Assembly: GCA_016183425.1 (NCBI GenBank)
Contig: JACPEP010000019.1
Coordinates: forward strand, 1 to 36,858
Source: Chloroflexota bacterium
GTDB taxonomy: Bacteria; Chloroflexota; Dehalococcoidia; JACPEP01
Direction of reading: 5' to 3'
Length of the DNA: 36,858 nt
This document shows, in pieces, positions 1 to 7,563 of the stretch. The position numbers and the translations under genes were made by a program. Each line of letters opens with the position of its first letter. Position 1 is the stretch's first letter. The notes beneath the pieces were generated by a model that worked only from the letters and a program-made list of their open reading frames with translations, searched no databases and was not told the origin of the DNA.

Positions 1-52
1 ACCAGACGGTAGAAGCACTGTGGCAACCCCCCGAGTCCGTCAGTATCACCAA

Positions 53-136
53 CCGAAAGGAGGCGGCGACTCTCCTCCGGTAACATTTCTAAATGAGTGA
101 ACAACTCCCCTTCGGTAACATTCTTATGTGAGTTGA
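53..136. repeat. Direct repeat pair plus inverted repeat upstream of the yugP promoter
   Basis: Two imperfect copies of a ~26-bp sequence (76-101 and 111-136) sharing the core CGGTAACATT and a following TGAGT lie 35 bp apart just before the promoter at 145-173. A related CCGAAAGGAG at 53-62 faces CTCCTCCGG at 72-80 as an inverted repeat. Repeats at this place could be operator sites; no regulator is identified. Confidence 0.4.
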
Positions 137-144
137 CACGTAGC

Positions 145-173
145 TTGACAGTAATTTCAGACCCCCCTATAAT
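145..173 (+). promoter_or_regulatory. Sigma-70 type promoter for the yugP-like gene
   Basis: TTGACA at 145-150 and TATAAT at 168-173 are separated by 17 bp, a perfect match to the housekeeping consensus. A second TTGACA lies at 133-138 but has no correctly spaced -10 box. Transcription would start near 180, giving a short leader before the ATG at 208. Confidence 0.8.
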
Positions 174-207
174 ACCTATAAACAAAGGAGGTCGTTGAAG
201 AAGCGAT

Positions 208-903
208 ATGTTTTACCTTGACCCCCTGTATCTGGTCTTCGCCGCCCCGGCTCTATTGTTGATGCTTTACGCCCAGTTTCGGGTCAACTCAGCCTTTAAT
301 AAATACTCTGCCGTTGCCAACATGCAAGGCCTTACCGGCGCTCAAGTTGCCAAGCGTCTCCTGGGCATAAATGGCCTAGAACATGTGGGCATAGAAGGCA
401 CGGGGGGGAACCTTACCGACCACTACGACCCACGATCTAAGGTGCTCCGGCTGTCGCCAAACGTGTACAGAGCCCCCTCCGTAGCCGCCATGGGTATCGT
501 AGCCCACGAGGTGGGCCACGCCCTTCAGGATAGTGGTGGCTACTTTCCCATGAAAGTACGGGGGGCTCTGGTGCCCGCGGCCAGCGTTGGCTCCTGGATG
601 GGATATATATTCTTCCTGGCTGGGATATTCCTGCAAATTGCCAACCTGGTGTGGCTGGGGATCATCTTCTTCACCGGCGCCGTCGCCTTTGCCCTGGTGA
701 CCCTACCAGTGGAGTGGGATGCCAGCAACCGGGCCAAGTTGATGCTGCGCAACGCGGCCATGGTCTCCACCACGGAATATGACGCCGTAAACACCGTGCT
801 CTCGGCAGCCGCCCTCACCTACGTAGCGGCCCTTCTCCAAGCGGTAGCCAGCCTCCTTTATTACGTAACCGTAGCCCTGGGCATGGGTCGACGAGACGAC
901 TAG
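208..903 (+). CDS. YugP-like membrane zinc metallopeptidase
   Basis: A 231-residue membrane protein of the Zn-dependent protease family typified by Bacillus YugP (Pfam Zn_peptidase_2). The zinc motif HEVGH is at residues 100-104 within GIVAHEVGHALQ; the conserved E-W-D-A-S-N segment near residue 172 may supply the third ligand. A hydrophobic N-terminal segment (about 5-22), two closely spaced ones around 128-168 and another near 198-222 place it in the membrane. Length and architecture are normal for the family; the substrates are generally unknown. The Shine-Dalgarno AAAGGAGG (184-191) lies unusually far (16 nt) from the ATG, but a weaker GAAGAAG is closer and no better in-frame start exists. 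It is transcribed alone from the consensus promoter and is convergent with the next gene. Confidence 0.9.
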   Translation: MFYLDPLYLVFAAPALLLMLYAQFRVNSAFNKYSAVANMQGLTGAQVAKRLLGINGLEHVGIEGTGGNLTDHYDPRSKVLRLSPNVYRAPSVAAMGIVAHEVGHALQDSGGYFPMKVRGALVPAASVGSWMGYIFFLAGIFLQIANLVWLGIIFFTGAVAFALVTLPVEWDASNRAKLMLRNAAMVSTTEYDAVNTVLSAAALTYVAALLQAVASLLYYVTVALGMGRRDD

Positions 904-930
904 GCTTTTAATATCTCCCCCTTTGTTGTC

Positions 931-1812
931 TCAGGCCCAGCTTTTGCCCACAATGGGAGAATGACAGTGGGCGATGGGACAATCGTAGCAGTTGAAGGTG
1001 CGCACCTGGGGAAGAACCGCCCCCTTTGAAGCCTCAAAAAAGGTGATGGCGGGAGAAACCTGCTCCTCTCCACCGGTGAGAACGAGGGTGACAGCTCCCT
1101 CGGCACCACTCAACCCCCCAGCGGCAATGACGGTGGCCTTGGCCCCAGAGAGAATATCGAAGGCGGTTATCTCCGTGACCACCGCTCCTGCCACGGGCAT
1201 AAGGTTGCAGGCCATACCAGTACAGTAGTCCAGATTCCGCCGCTGGGCCTCCTTGGACGCCTCCCGAATGGGGTGGGGCACCAGCTTTTCCAGTCCCACG
1301 GGGAAAATAAGAGGGAATCCCTTGCGACGGGACGCTGCTACCACCCGGGCAATGGTTCCCCCCTCCACCGGGTTCCCGATGAGCACCCCCACCGTACCCT
1401 CCATATCCAGAGCATTGACGCCCTTGATGTACACGTCCTGGGGCCCCATCTCCCCAAGAAGGGTGCCCAGCTTGATACCGGTTCGTAGAGTACCGTCCTT
1501 TATCACCCACGTGAGGCGGAAGTCCTCTGGGCCACCCCTTCCTTTCTCATCGAAAACATCTCCGGCGTCTTTGCTAACGCGGCTTCCCATCTCGATACAG
1601 GTCGCTTTGGGAACCACGATACCACATGCCCAAGCGGTAGTATTGGCCCTTTCCCCCAGCAGCTCCTCCACAATAAAGTATGTGCTGGAGCTGGGGTGAA
1701 TAGCTATCACCCCTTCTTGGGCAGCCCTCTGTACCACTTCCATCTTGGCCACCGCTTTAGCAATAAGCTTCTTAGATTCGGTGGGGGTCAGAGTAATCTG
1801 AGCGCGCACCAT
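931..1812 (-). CDS. Conserved protein of unknown function with C-terminal Cys/His cluster
   Basis: A 293-residue soluble protein that I cannot assign to a named family. It has no signal peptide or membrane segment. The middle is rich in Gly/Val strands typical of an alpha/beta enzyme (for example GTVGVLIGNPVEGG and ATVIAAGGLSGAEGAV). The C terminus carries a compact cluster C275-x2-C278-x3-H282-C283-H284, which could bind a metal or an Fe-S centre. An AAGGAGG Shine-Dalgarno just upstream of the ATG at 1812 supports the start. It stands alone, convergent with the protease gene (27 bp between them) and divergent from the amino acid operon, so context gives no function. Codon use matches its neighbours, so it is very likely a real gene. 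Confidence 0.75.
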   Translation of the reverse strand: MVRAQITLTPTESKKLIAKAVAKMEVVQRAAQEGVIAIHPSSSTYFIVEELLGERANTTAWACGIVVPKATCIEMGSRVSKDAGDVFDEKGRGGPEDFRLTWVIKDGTLRTGIKLGTLLGEMGPQDVYIKGVNALDMEGTVGVLIGNPVEGGTIARVVAASRRKGFPLIFPVGLEKLVPHPIREASKEAQRRNLDYCTGMACNLMPVAGAVVTEITAFDILSGAKATVIAAGGLSGAEGAVTLVLTGGEEQVSPAITFFEASKGAVLPQVRTFNCYDCPIAHCHSPIVGKSWA

Positions 1813-1959
1813 AATCCTCCTTCCGACCTAGACTACGATAGCAATAGTATAGCAAATTACGAATTAAACCCGCCACCAAGACAATCTATATACTATTACG
1901 CCCTCTACAACAAGGTCAATGCTTAAGGCTCTTTTAGCCACATTGCCGCCAAACCCCTG

Positions 1960-2016
1960 AGGGGTGTCATTACCATAGAACTACCACACCCTACCACGAA
2001 AACCCTTGACACCCCT
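1960..2016. promoter_or_regulatory. Inverted repeat overlapping the ilv operon -35 box (candidate operator)
   Basis: AGGGGTGTCA at 1960-1969 is the exact reverse complement of TGACACCCCT at 2007-2016. The right half overlaps the -35 hexamer of the promoter at 2006-2034. Arm centres are 47 bp apart, which is 4-5 helical turns, compatible with a dimeric or looping repressor. The binding protein is unknown. Confidence 0.4.
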
Positions 2017-2034
2017 GGGGAGCTATGCTATATT
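2006..2034 (+). promoter_or_regulatory. Promoter of the branched-chain amino acid operon
   Basis: TTGACA at 2006-2011 and TATATT at 2029-2034 with a 17-bp spacer. It is the best promoter in the 406-bp region between the divergent gene starting at 1812 and ilvD. It would give a leader of about 180 nt that contains the attenuator described at 2128-2196. Confidence 0.7.
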
Positions 2035-2049
2035 TAGCGCCGATTCCAT

Positions 2050-2094
2050 ATGTCAACCATAGTCTCTTATCATAAGGAAGCTTACTTATGGTAG
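2050..2094 (+). CDS. Possible 14-residue leader peptide of the ilv operon
   Basis: A short ORF, ATG at 2050 to TAG at 2092-2094, encodes MSTIVSYHKEAYLW. It lies shortly after the predicted transcription start and before the terminator hairpin, as attenuator leader peptides do, and has one Ile (ATA), one Val (GTC) and one Leu (TTA) codon. There is no clear Shine-Dalgarno and the control codons are not in tandem, so this is a weak candidate. The same stretch can fold as CATAAG (2071-2076) with CTTATG, or as ACCATA with TATGGT, which are mutually exclusive. Confidence 0.2.
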   Translation: MSTIVSYHKEAYLW

Positions 2095-2127
2095 TGCGGA
2101 ATTCATTTTTTGAAGCCTAGCCCAAGT

Positions 2128-2179
2128 GGAGGCAAAGGGACATAAAACTTGAAGGTCGTAGTCGCTTCCGTCCGCCTCT
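2128..2179 (+). promoter_or_regulatory. Candidate antiterminator of the ilvD leader
   Basis: GGAGGC (2128-2133) and GGAC (2138-2141), separated by AAAG, can pair with GTCC (2170-2173) and GCCTCT (2174-2179). This uses the whole inner 5' arm of the terminator at 2167-2189, so the two folds exclude each other. This fits attenuation, but the pairing is only 10 bp with a bulge and was found by eye. Confidence 0.35.
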
Positions 2180-2196
2180 GGCGGACGGATTTTTTT
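2167..2196 (+). terminator. Intrinsic terminator in the ilvD leader (attenuator)
   Basis: TCCGTCCGCC (2167-2176) pairs perfectly with GGCGGACGGA (2180-2189) across a 3-nt loop and is followed by seven T residues (2190-2196). It ends 22 bp before the ilvD ATG and downstream of the operon promoter, so it must be conditional. It is too far (over 350 bp) and in the wrong orientation to serve the gene at 931-1812. Confidence 0.8.
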
Positions 2197-2218
2197 CTGG
2201 AATTGGAGTAGGATAACT

Positions 2219-3895
2219 ATGCGTAGCGACACCATCAAAAAAGGCGTAGAAAGGGCACCTCACCGGGCTTTACTCCGGGCCCTGGGATGCACGCCCGCTG
2301 AGATAGACCAGCCCTTCGTGGGCATCATAAATAGCTTCAGCGAGATCGTGCCTGGCCACAAACACCTGCAGAATGTAGCCCAGGCGGTCAAGGCCGGCGT
2401 CCTGCGGGCCGGCGGCACCCCCTTCGAAGTCAATACCATCGCCGTGTGCGATGGCCTGGCCATGAATCACCGCGGCATGGCCTACAGCCTGCCTAGCCGG
2501 GAGCTCATCGCCGACACCGTGGAAACCATCGTTGAGGCCCACGCCTTCGACGCCCTGGTTTTCATCCCCAACTGCGACAAGGTTATTCCCGGCATGCTTA
2601 TGGCCGCCGTGCGCCTCAACCTGCCCTCCATCTTCGTTAGCGGCGGGCCCATGCTGGCGGGAAACTGGCCCCCCGGCGAAGAACACGCCGTAGACTTAAG
2701 CAGTGTCTTCAACGCCGTCGGCCAGGCGGCCACGGGAGGCCTGAGCCTCCAAGAACTGGCCGACCTGGAGGCCGCCGCCTGCCCCGGCTGCGGCAGTTGC
2801 GCGGGCATGTTCACCGCCAACACCATGAACTGTCTCACCGAGGCCCTGGGCATGGCCCTCCCCGGCAACGGCACCATCCCCGCCGTGGACGCCCGGCGCA
2901 CCCAGTTGGCGAAAGAGACGGGGAGCCAGGTAATGCGTCTCCTAGCTCAGAATATCCGACCCCGGGATGTCATCACCTCCCACGCTATCGACAACGCTCT
3001 GGCGGTGGATATGGCGCTGGGAGGGAGCACCAACTCCGTCCTCCATCTCACCGCCCTGGCCCACGAAGCAGGACTCTCTTTCTCTTTAGCCGAGGTGAAC
3101 GTCATCAGCGAGAAGGTGCCCCACCTCTGCCGCTTGAGCCCCGCTGGCGAACACCACGTAGAGGATTTGGACCGGGCCGGGGGCATCTCGGGAGTCATGA
3201 AGGAGCTTCAAGGACTGCTTCACCTGGACGCCCAAACCGTCTCCGCCGCTCCATGGCGAGGAGTACTGCCCCTCGCCAAGGTAAGAAACCACCGGGTCAT
3301 TCGCCCCTTTTCGGAGCCTTACTCGCCAAAGGGCGGCATCGCCATTCTCTTCGGCAATCTGGCTCCCCAGGGAGCCATTGTAAAGCAAGGAGCGGTAGCG
3401 CCGGAAATGATGGTTCATCGAGGACCGGCGCGTATCTTCGAGTCCGAAGAGGCGGCCACCCAGGCCATCATGGCTCGCTCCATCCGGCCTGGGGACGTGG
3501 TAGTCATCCGCTACGAGGGGCCCCGAGGCGGGCCAGGGATGAGGGAGATGCTTACCCCTACCTCCCTCCTTACCGGCATGGCCCTGGATGGCCAGGTGGC
3601 TCTCATTACCGATGGCCGTTTCTCCGGGGCCACCCGCGGCGCCGCCATCGGCCATGTGTCTCCCGAGGCCGCTCGCCGCGGTCCCATCGCCGCCCTTCAC
3701 GAGAAAGATATAGTGGCTATCGACATACCTCACTACCAAGTAAACGTAGAGATGGATTCTCAGGAAATAGAACGGCGCTTGGCCCAACTGCTGCCTTTTG
3801 TACCCAGGGGAGAGTCGGGCTACCTGAGACGCTATGCTGAAACAGTAAGTTCCGCCAGCCAGGGTGCCGTGCTGGAAAGGGGAGGCAACTCATGA
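2219..3895 (+). CDS. ilvD: Dihydroxy-acid dehydratase
   Basis: A 558-residue enzyme that dehydrates 2,3-dihydroxy-isovalerate and 2,3-dihydroxy-3-methylvalerate to the 2-keto acids that precede valine and isoleucine. It contains the family motifs [11 protein letters not shown] (77-87), NCDKVIPGM (118-126, Cys119) and the Fe-S segment [18 protein letters not shown] (188-205), plus GRFSGATRG and GHVSPEA near the C terminus. The length is typical. It is the first gene of the operon, behind a conditional terminator. The ATG has a modest GGAG 10 nt upstream. Its stop codon overlaps the ilvB start (ATGA at 3892-3895), which suggests translational coupling. The enzyme is cytoplasmic and its cluster is oxygen-sensitive in many members. 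Confidence 0.97.
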   Translation: MRSDTIKKGVERAPHRALLRALGCTPAEIDQPFVGIINSFSEIVPGHKHLQNVAQAVKAGVLRAGGTPFEVNTIAVCDGLAMNHRGMAYSLPSRELIADTVETIVEAHAFDALVFIPNCDKVIPGMLMAAVRLNLPSIFVSGGPMLAGNWPPGEEHAVDLSSVFNAVGQAATGGLSLQELADLEAAACPGCGSCAGMFTANTMNCLTEALGMALPGNGTIPAVDARRTQLAKETGSQVMRLLAQNIRPRDVITSHAIDNALAVDMALGGSTNSVLHLTALAHEAGLSFSLAEVNVISEKVPHLCRLSPAGEHHVEDLDRAGGISGVMKELQGLLHLDAQTVSAAPWRGVLPLAKVRNHRVIRPFSEPYSPKGGIAILFGNLAPQGAIVKQGAVAPEMMVHRGPARIFESEEAATQAIMARSIRPGDVVVIRYEGPRGGPGMREMLTPTSLLTGMALDGQVALITDGRFSGATRGAAIGHVSPEAARRGPIAALHEKDIVAIDIPHYQVNVEMDSQEIERRLAQLLPFVPRGESGYLRRYAETVSSASQGAVLERGGNS

Positions 3896-5586
3896 AGAAA
3901 ATGAAAGGGGCTCAAATTCTGTGCAGTAGCCTCCTCAAAGAAAGGGTAAATGTGATGTTTGGTGTGCCGGGAGGTACCATTCTCCCCTTCTACGACTGTC
4001 TCATGGACTACCCCCAGCTTCGCCATATCCTGGTGCGCCACGAGCAGGGGGCAGCCCACGCCGCCGATGGCTACGCCCGGGCCACGGGCAAGGTGGGCGT
4101 CTGTGTCGCTACCTCTGGACCCGGCGCTACCAACCTGGTGACAGGCATCGCCAACGCCTATCTGGATTCCTCACCCGTGGTGGCCATCACCGGCCAGGTG
4201 CGCCGCTCCCTCATCGGGCGCGACGGCTTTCAGGAAGCGGACATCACTGGCATTACCCTCCCCATCACCAAACACAACTACCTGGTGCTTTCCGCCGCCG
4301 ACCTGGCCCGGGTGGTCAAGGAGGCCTTCTATATCGCCCGCACCGGCCGCCCCGGGCCGGTGCTTATAGACGTCCCCACGGACGTCCTCACCGAGGAAGC
4401 CACCTTTCAATACCCGGATCAGGTAGACCTTCTCAGCTATCGGCCCACCCTGTACGGCCACGCCGGCCAGGTGAAGAAGGCCAGCCACCTCATAGAGAAA
4501 GCCAAAAAACCCCTCCTCCTCGCCGGCAACGGCATCATCGTATCAGAAGCCTCCAGCGCCCTCAAAGAGCTGGCCGAAAAGGCCCAGATACCCGTCGTCA
4601 CCACCCTTCTGGGACTTGGGGCCTTCCCCGAGAGCCACGTGCTCAGCTATGGCATGGTAGGCATGCACGGCATGGCCTACGCCAACCTGGCGGTACAAAA
4701 TGCCGACCTCCTCATCGCGGTGGGCATGAGGTTCGACGACCGGGCCACCGGCCGCTTCAGCGACTTCGCCCCCCACGCCAAAATCATCCACATCGACGTG
4801 GACCCCGCCGAGATTGACAAGAACATCCACGCCGACATCCCCATCGTGGGCGATGTGAAGAACGTCCTGGAGGCCATAAACCAGAGAATAACCCCAGCCT
4901 TTCACGGGGAGTGGCTAACCCAGTTGGATGAGTGGCACCGGCAACACCCCCTCCCCTCCACCCAGCATCGCGATGGCCTCTTGCCCCAACTGGTGGTAGA
5001 AAAGATTTACCAGGTCACCGGCGGCGAGTCCATCATCGTCACCGGCGTGGGCCAGAACCAGATGTGGGCCGCCCAGTACTTCCGCTATGACAAACCCCGC
5101 TGCCTCATCTCCTCCGGCGGTCTAGGAACCATGGGCTTTGAGCTGCCCGCTGGCATGGGGGCTAAAGTAGGGCGGCCCCAGGACACCGTATGGGTGGTGG
5201 CTGGCGACGGCGGCTTCCAGATGACCATTCAGGAGTTGGCCACTATCGTACAGGAGAACATCGCCCTCAAGATAGCCATCATCAATAACGGTTATTTGGG
5301 CATGGTTCGCCAGTGGCAGCAGCTTTTCTATAAGCGTCGCTACATGGCCACGCCCATTACCGGCCCTGATTATGTCAAGCTAGCCGAGGCCTATGGACTC
5401 CTGGGCCTTCGCGTTACCGAGAGGTCCCAGATCCTTCCCACTTTAGAGCAAGCCATGGCCCACCCGGGGCCAGCGCTCATTGACTTCCAGGTCGAGCGGG
5501 AGGAAAATGTCTATCCCATGGTGGCCCCCGGCGCCTCCTTGGAAAAAATGATATTCATGAAAGAGGAAGAGAGACTACCCACATGA
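3892..5586 (+). CDS. ilvB: Acetolactate synthase, large (catalytic) subunit
   Basis: A 564-residue ThDP-dependent enzyme that condenses pyruvate with pyruvate or 2-ketobutyrate, the first common step of valine and isoleucine synthesis. The catalytic glutamate is E51 in [13 protein letters not shown]. The ThDP/Mg motif begins GDG at 438-440 and runs to [19 protein letters not shown] and the central FAD/PYR-linked regions are present. Length is normal. The gene overlaps ilvD upstream by 4 bp and ilvN downstream by 4 bp (ATGA at 5583-5586), the standard arrangement for the two subunits of this synthase. GC-rich codon use matches ilvD; for example 40 of 60 bases at 4741-4800 are G or C. Confidence 0.97.
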   Translation: MKKMKGAQILCSSLLKERVNVMFGVPGGTILPFYDCLMDYPQLRHILVRHEQGAAHAADGYARATGKVGVCVATSGPGATNLVTGIANAYLDSSPVVAITGQVRRSLIGRDGFQEADITGITLPITKHNYLVLSAADLARVVKEAFYIARTGRPGPVLIDVPTDVLTEEATFQYPDQVDLLSYRPTLYGHAGQVKKASHLIEKAKKPLLLAGNGIIVSEASSALKELAEKAQIPVVTTLLGLGAFPESHVLSYGMVGMHGMAYANLAVQNADLLIAVGMRFDDRATGRFSDFAPHAKIIHIDVDPAEIDKNIHADIPIVGDVKNVLEAINQRITPAFHGEWLTQLDEWHRQHPLPSTQHRDGLLPQLVVEKIYQVTGGESIIVTGVGQNQMWAAQYFRYDKPRCLISSGGLGTMGFELPAGMGAKVGRPQDTVWVVAGDGGFQMTIQELATIVQENIALKIAIINNGYLGMVRQWQQLFYKRRYMATPITGPDYVKLAEAYGLLGLRVTERSQILPTLEQAMAHPGPALIDFQVEREENVYPMVAPGASLEKMIFMKEEERLPT

Positions 5587-6467
5587 AAGATAGCAAACGC
5601 GTCCTGGTAGCACTGGTGGAGGACAAGTTCGGCGTCCTGAACCGGGTGGTCAGCCTCTTTAGGCGCCGCGGCATCAATATCGTGAGTAGTACTATAGGGC
5701 CTACTCACGAATACAACCGGTCCCGAATGGCTCTTGTTGTGGAAGCGGAGAACGTCGACGATATAGAGCAGGTCAGAAAGCAACTAGAGAAGCTAGTTTA
5801 TGTAATACGTGCTCAAGACATAACAGGTGACAACTACATAGCCAGAGAGCTAGCTCTCATTCACGTTTGGGCTACGCCTGAAAACAGAACCAAAATATTC
5901 CAAATTGCGGAAATATTCCGGGCTAACATCGTTGATGTAGCGCCAAACCAACTCATCATCGAAATCACCGGAGACGAAGATACAATCGATTCTTTCCAAG
6001 ACCTGATGAAGGACTTCCACATCATTGAGATGGCTCGGACGGGACGTGTTGTTTTAACCAGATGTAGAGATATGAGACCATTGATAGACAAAAGAGCGCT
6101 TATCGGCAGGGTTCGAATTGTCCTTGATGAATTTGTTTCCGAATATCACAGAATACAGGTAACGAAGCAAAAGACACACAATCAAGAGACACAATATGAT
6201 ACGTTTAGAAAGCGGCTTAAGAACATCTATGAGAGATTCGGCCTGATTAAGCAAGAATTCTCAATAGCTAGTAAGGAAATAGCACCCCACTTTCTCGCAT
6301 CTGTTAGTAGTATTAGTAAGACTTTTGAGGATCTGAACACTGTGCTTGATATTGATTTGGTAGCAGAAGCCGGCAAATCGAAATTTGACAAGACTGTAGC
6401 GAAAATCCATACGGATGTGCAGAACTATCTCCAACAAGAAATGTGGATTCACTATGCCGAATTATAG
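5583..6467 (+). CDS. ilvN: Acetolactate synthase regulatory subunit with unusual C-terminal extension
   Basis: Residues 1 to about 160 are a normal small subunit: an N-terminal ACT domain (VLVALVEDKFGVLNRVVSLF), then the IlvN C-terminal ACT-like domain ending in MARTGRVVLTR. This subunit binds valine and activates or feedback-inhibits IlvB. Small subunits usually end near 160-170 residues; here about 130 more follow, mostly predicted helix (KRLKNIYERFGLIKQEF, KTFEDLNTVLDIDLVAE), with no family I recognise. Base composition changes inside the gene: G+C is 33 of 60 at 5701-5760 but 23 of 60 at 5761-5820, and stays low to the end. The first ~60 codons therefore look native and the rest foreign, so the left edge of the insert probably lies here. 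The IlvN assignment is firm; the extension's role is unknown. Confidence 0.9.
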   Translation: MKDSKRVLVALVEDKFGVLNRVVSLFRRRGINIVSSTIGPTHEYNRSRMALVVEAENVDDIEQVRKQLEKLVYVIRAQDITGDNYIARELALIHVWATPENRTKIFQIAEIFRANIVDVAPNQLIIEITGDEDTIDSFQDLMKDFHIIEMARTGRVVLTRCRDMRPLIDKRALIGRVRIVLDEFVSEYHRIQVTKQKTHNQETQYDTFRKRLKNIYERFGLIKQEFSIASKEIAPHFLASVSSISKTFEDLNTVLDIDLVAEAGKSKFDKTVAKIHTDVQNYLQQEMWIHYAEL

Positions 6468-6475
6468 GATTTAGC

Positions 6476-6504
6476 TTGACAGGATTTTGCCCCACGACTA
6501 AACT
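6476..6504 (+). promoter_or_regulatory. Internal promoter of the ACT/AlbA_2 cassette
   Basis: TTGACA at 6476-6481, a 17-bp spacer and TAAACT at 6499-6504 lie in the 64-bp gap between the extended ilvN and the next gene. The -35 box is perfect and the -10 box matches 4 of 6. It would let the inserted genes be transcribed independently of the ilv promoter. Confidence 0.5.
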
Positions 6505-6531
6505 TTAGCCATCAATAAGAGGAGGATAGAT

Positions 6532-7536
6532 ATGCTTACTGAGATCATGTTGTACGTACCCAACAAAGCACGTGAGCTTAGCAAAGTTCTCGAAGCTTTA
6601 AAGGTGGTCAACATCCAAGCCTACAGCATCGAAGATGCTGGTAAACTTAATAGAGTCAGGTTGATAGTGAACGACTCAAAGGCCGCCTTGTATCAGCTAG
6701 ACCTAAATGGATACAATAAGGAATATAACAGTCTTGTGTCGTTACCAGTATTAGGAATTGAATTACCTCATAGAGCAGGTGAGTTGTCCAGAGTAGCACA
6801 ATTTCTGGGCGAGAACAATATAAACATAGAGCACAGCTTCCTAACGCTAGAGTTAGATAAAAAGAAAGCTATCGTGATAATAGATACAGACGACAACAGT
6901 AAGGCCGCCACAGTATTGAAAGACATCGACCTAAGAACATGTGATCACATTGAGGAACCATTAGAATCTTTAGCATCCCCACTACCTGACGGTCTGGATA
7001 TTTACGCTGGCTCAGATAATAAAAAATTGGAAAATATGATAAAACGTCTAGAAAATGACTTTGTTGAGTTTAAGTCCACTATGAGGTACGACCTAGACAC
7101 AAGTTCTGAGAATAAAGTAAACAAAGAACTGGGCAAAGCTATATGTAAAACGTTAGCTGCTTTTATGAATAGCAACGGAGGAACTTTACTAATAGGAGTG
7201 AATCCAGATAGTTCAATCAGAGGGCTAGAAGAAGATTTTAGCACCTTGGGCTCTCTAAAAAATGATGACGGTTTCTTACAAGTCTTTCGCAATATGATCG
7301 AAACCTGGGGTCTAATTGGCAACCTCCCCTTGATAACGCACCGATTCACAGACGTTGGTGAGAAAAGAATCTTCGTGGTTGAAGTTCGGAGAAATAGAGA
7401 AGAGCCTGTCTATTTAGGAAAAGACGAGGATTTCTACATAAGAGCTCTTTCTTCAAGCATAAAACTAAATACAAGAGACGCCTTGACATATATCAAACTC
7501 CACTGGCAATCAAGTAAGAAACGGTCTGTCAAATAG
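6532..7536 (+). CDS. Tandem-ACT / AlbA_2 fusion protein
   Basis: A 334-residue protein joining two ligand-binding ACT domains (about 1-67 and 72-135, the second containing GIELPHRAGELSRVAQFLGE) to an AlbA_2 domain (Schlafen AlbA_2, Pfam PF04326) from about 175. The AlbA_2 hallmarks are E179-F180-K181 and AFMNSNGGTLLIGV (210-223). ACT domains usually sense amino acids; AlbA_2 domains occur in nucleic-acid-linked regulators and defence proteins. Sensing of branched-chain amino acids is an inference from location. A strong GAGGAGG (6519-6525) sits 6 nt before the ATG. The gene is AT-rich (21 G+C of 60 at 7141-7200) unlike the flanking ilv genes, which indicates transfer. Its stop is followed in the same frame by a nuclease-like ORF. 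I know of no described ACT-AlbA_2 fusion, but could not search. Confidence 0.8.
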   Translation: MLTEIMLYVPNKARELSKVLEALKVVNIQAYSIEDAGKLNRVRLIVNDSKAALYQLDLNGYNKEYNSLVSLPVLGIELPHRAGELSRVAQFLGENNINIEHSFLTLELDKKKAIVIIDTDDNSKAATVLKDIDLRTCDHIEEPLESLASPLPDGLDIYAGSDNKKLENMIKRLENDFVEFKSTMRYDLDTSSENKVNKELGKAICKTLAAFMNSNGGTLLIGVNPDSSIRGLEEDFSTLGSLKNDDGFLQVFRNMIETWGLIGNLPLITHRFTDVGEKRIFVVEVRRNREEPVYLGKDEDFYIRALSSSIKLNTRDALTYIKLHWQSSKKRSVK

Positions 7537-7563
7537 GCTTTCCCCGGATCATTTTGTGAGTGT

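Noticed and set aside
1034-1699. Overlapping ORFs on both strands within the unknown gene at 931-1812
   Set aside because: No domains, biased composition, no ribosome sites; shadows of the real frame.
2101-2196. T-box riboswitch in the ilvD leader
   Set aside because: The stretch AAGGTCGTAGTCGCTTCC is only loosely like a T-box; no UGGN bulge sequence or specifier stem could be found, so only a generic attenuator is claimed.
2797-3840. Long overlapping + strand ORF inside ilvD
   Set aside because: A 347-residue Arg/Pro/His/Gly-rich translation with no domain, a frame shadow of ilvD in GC-rich DNA.
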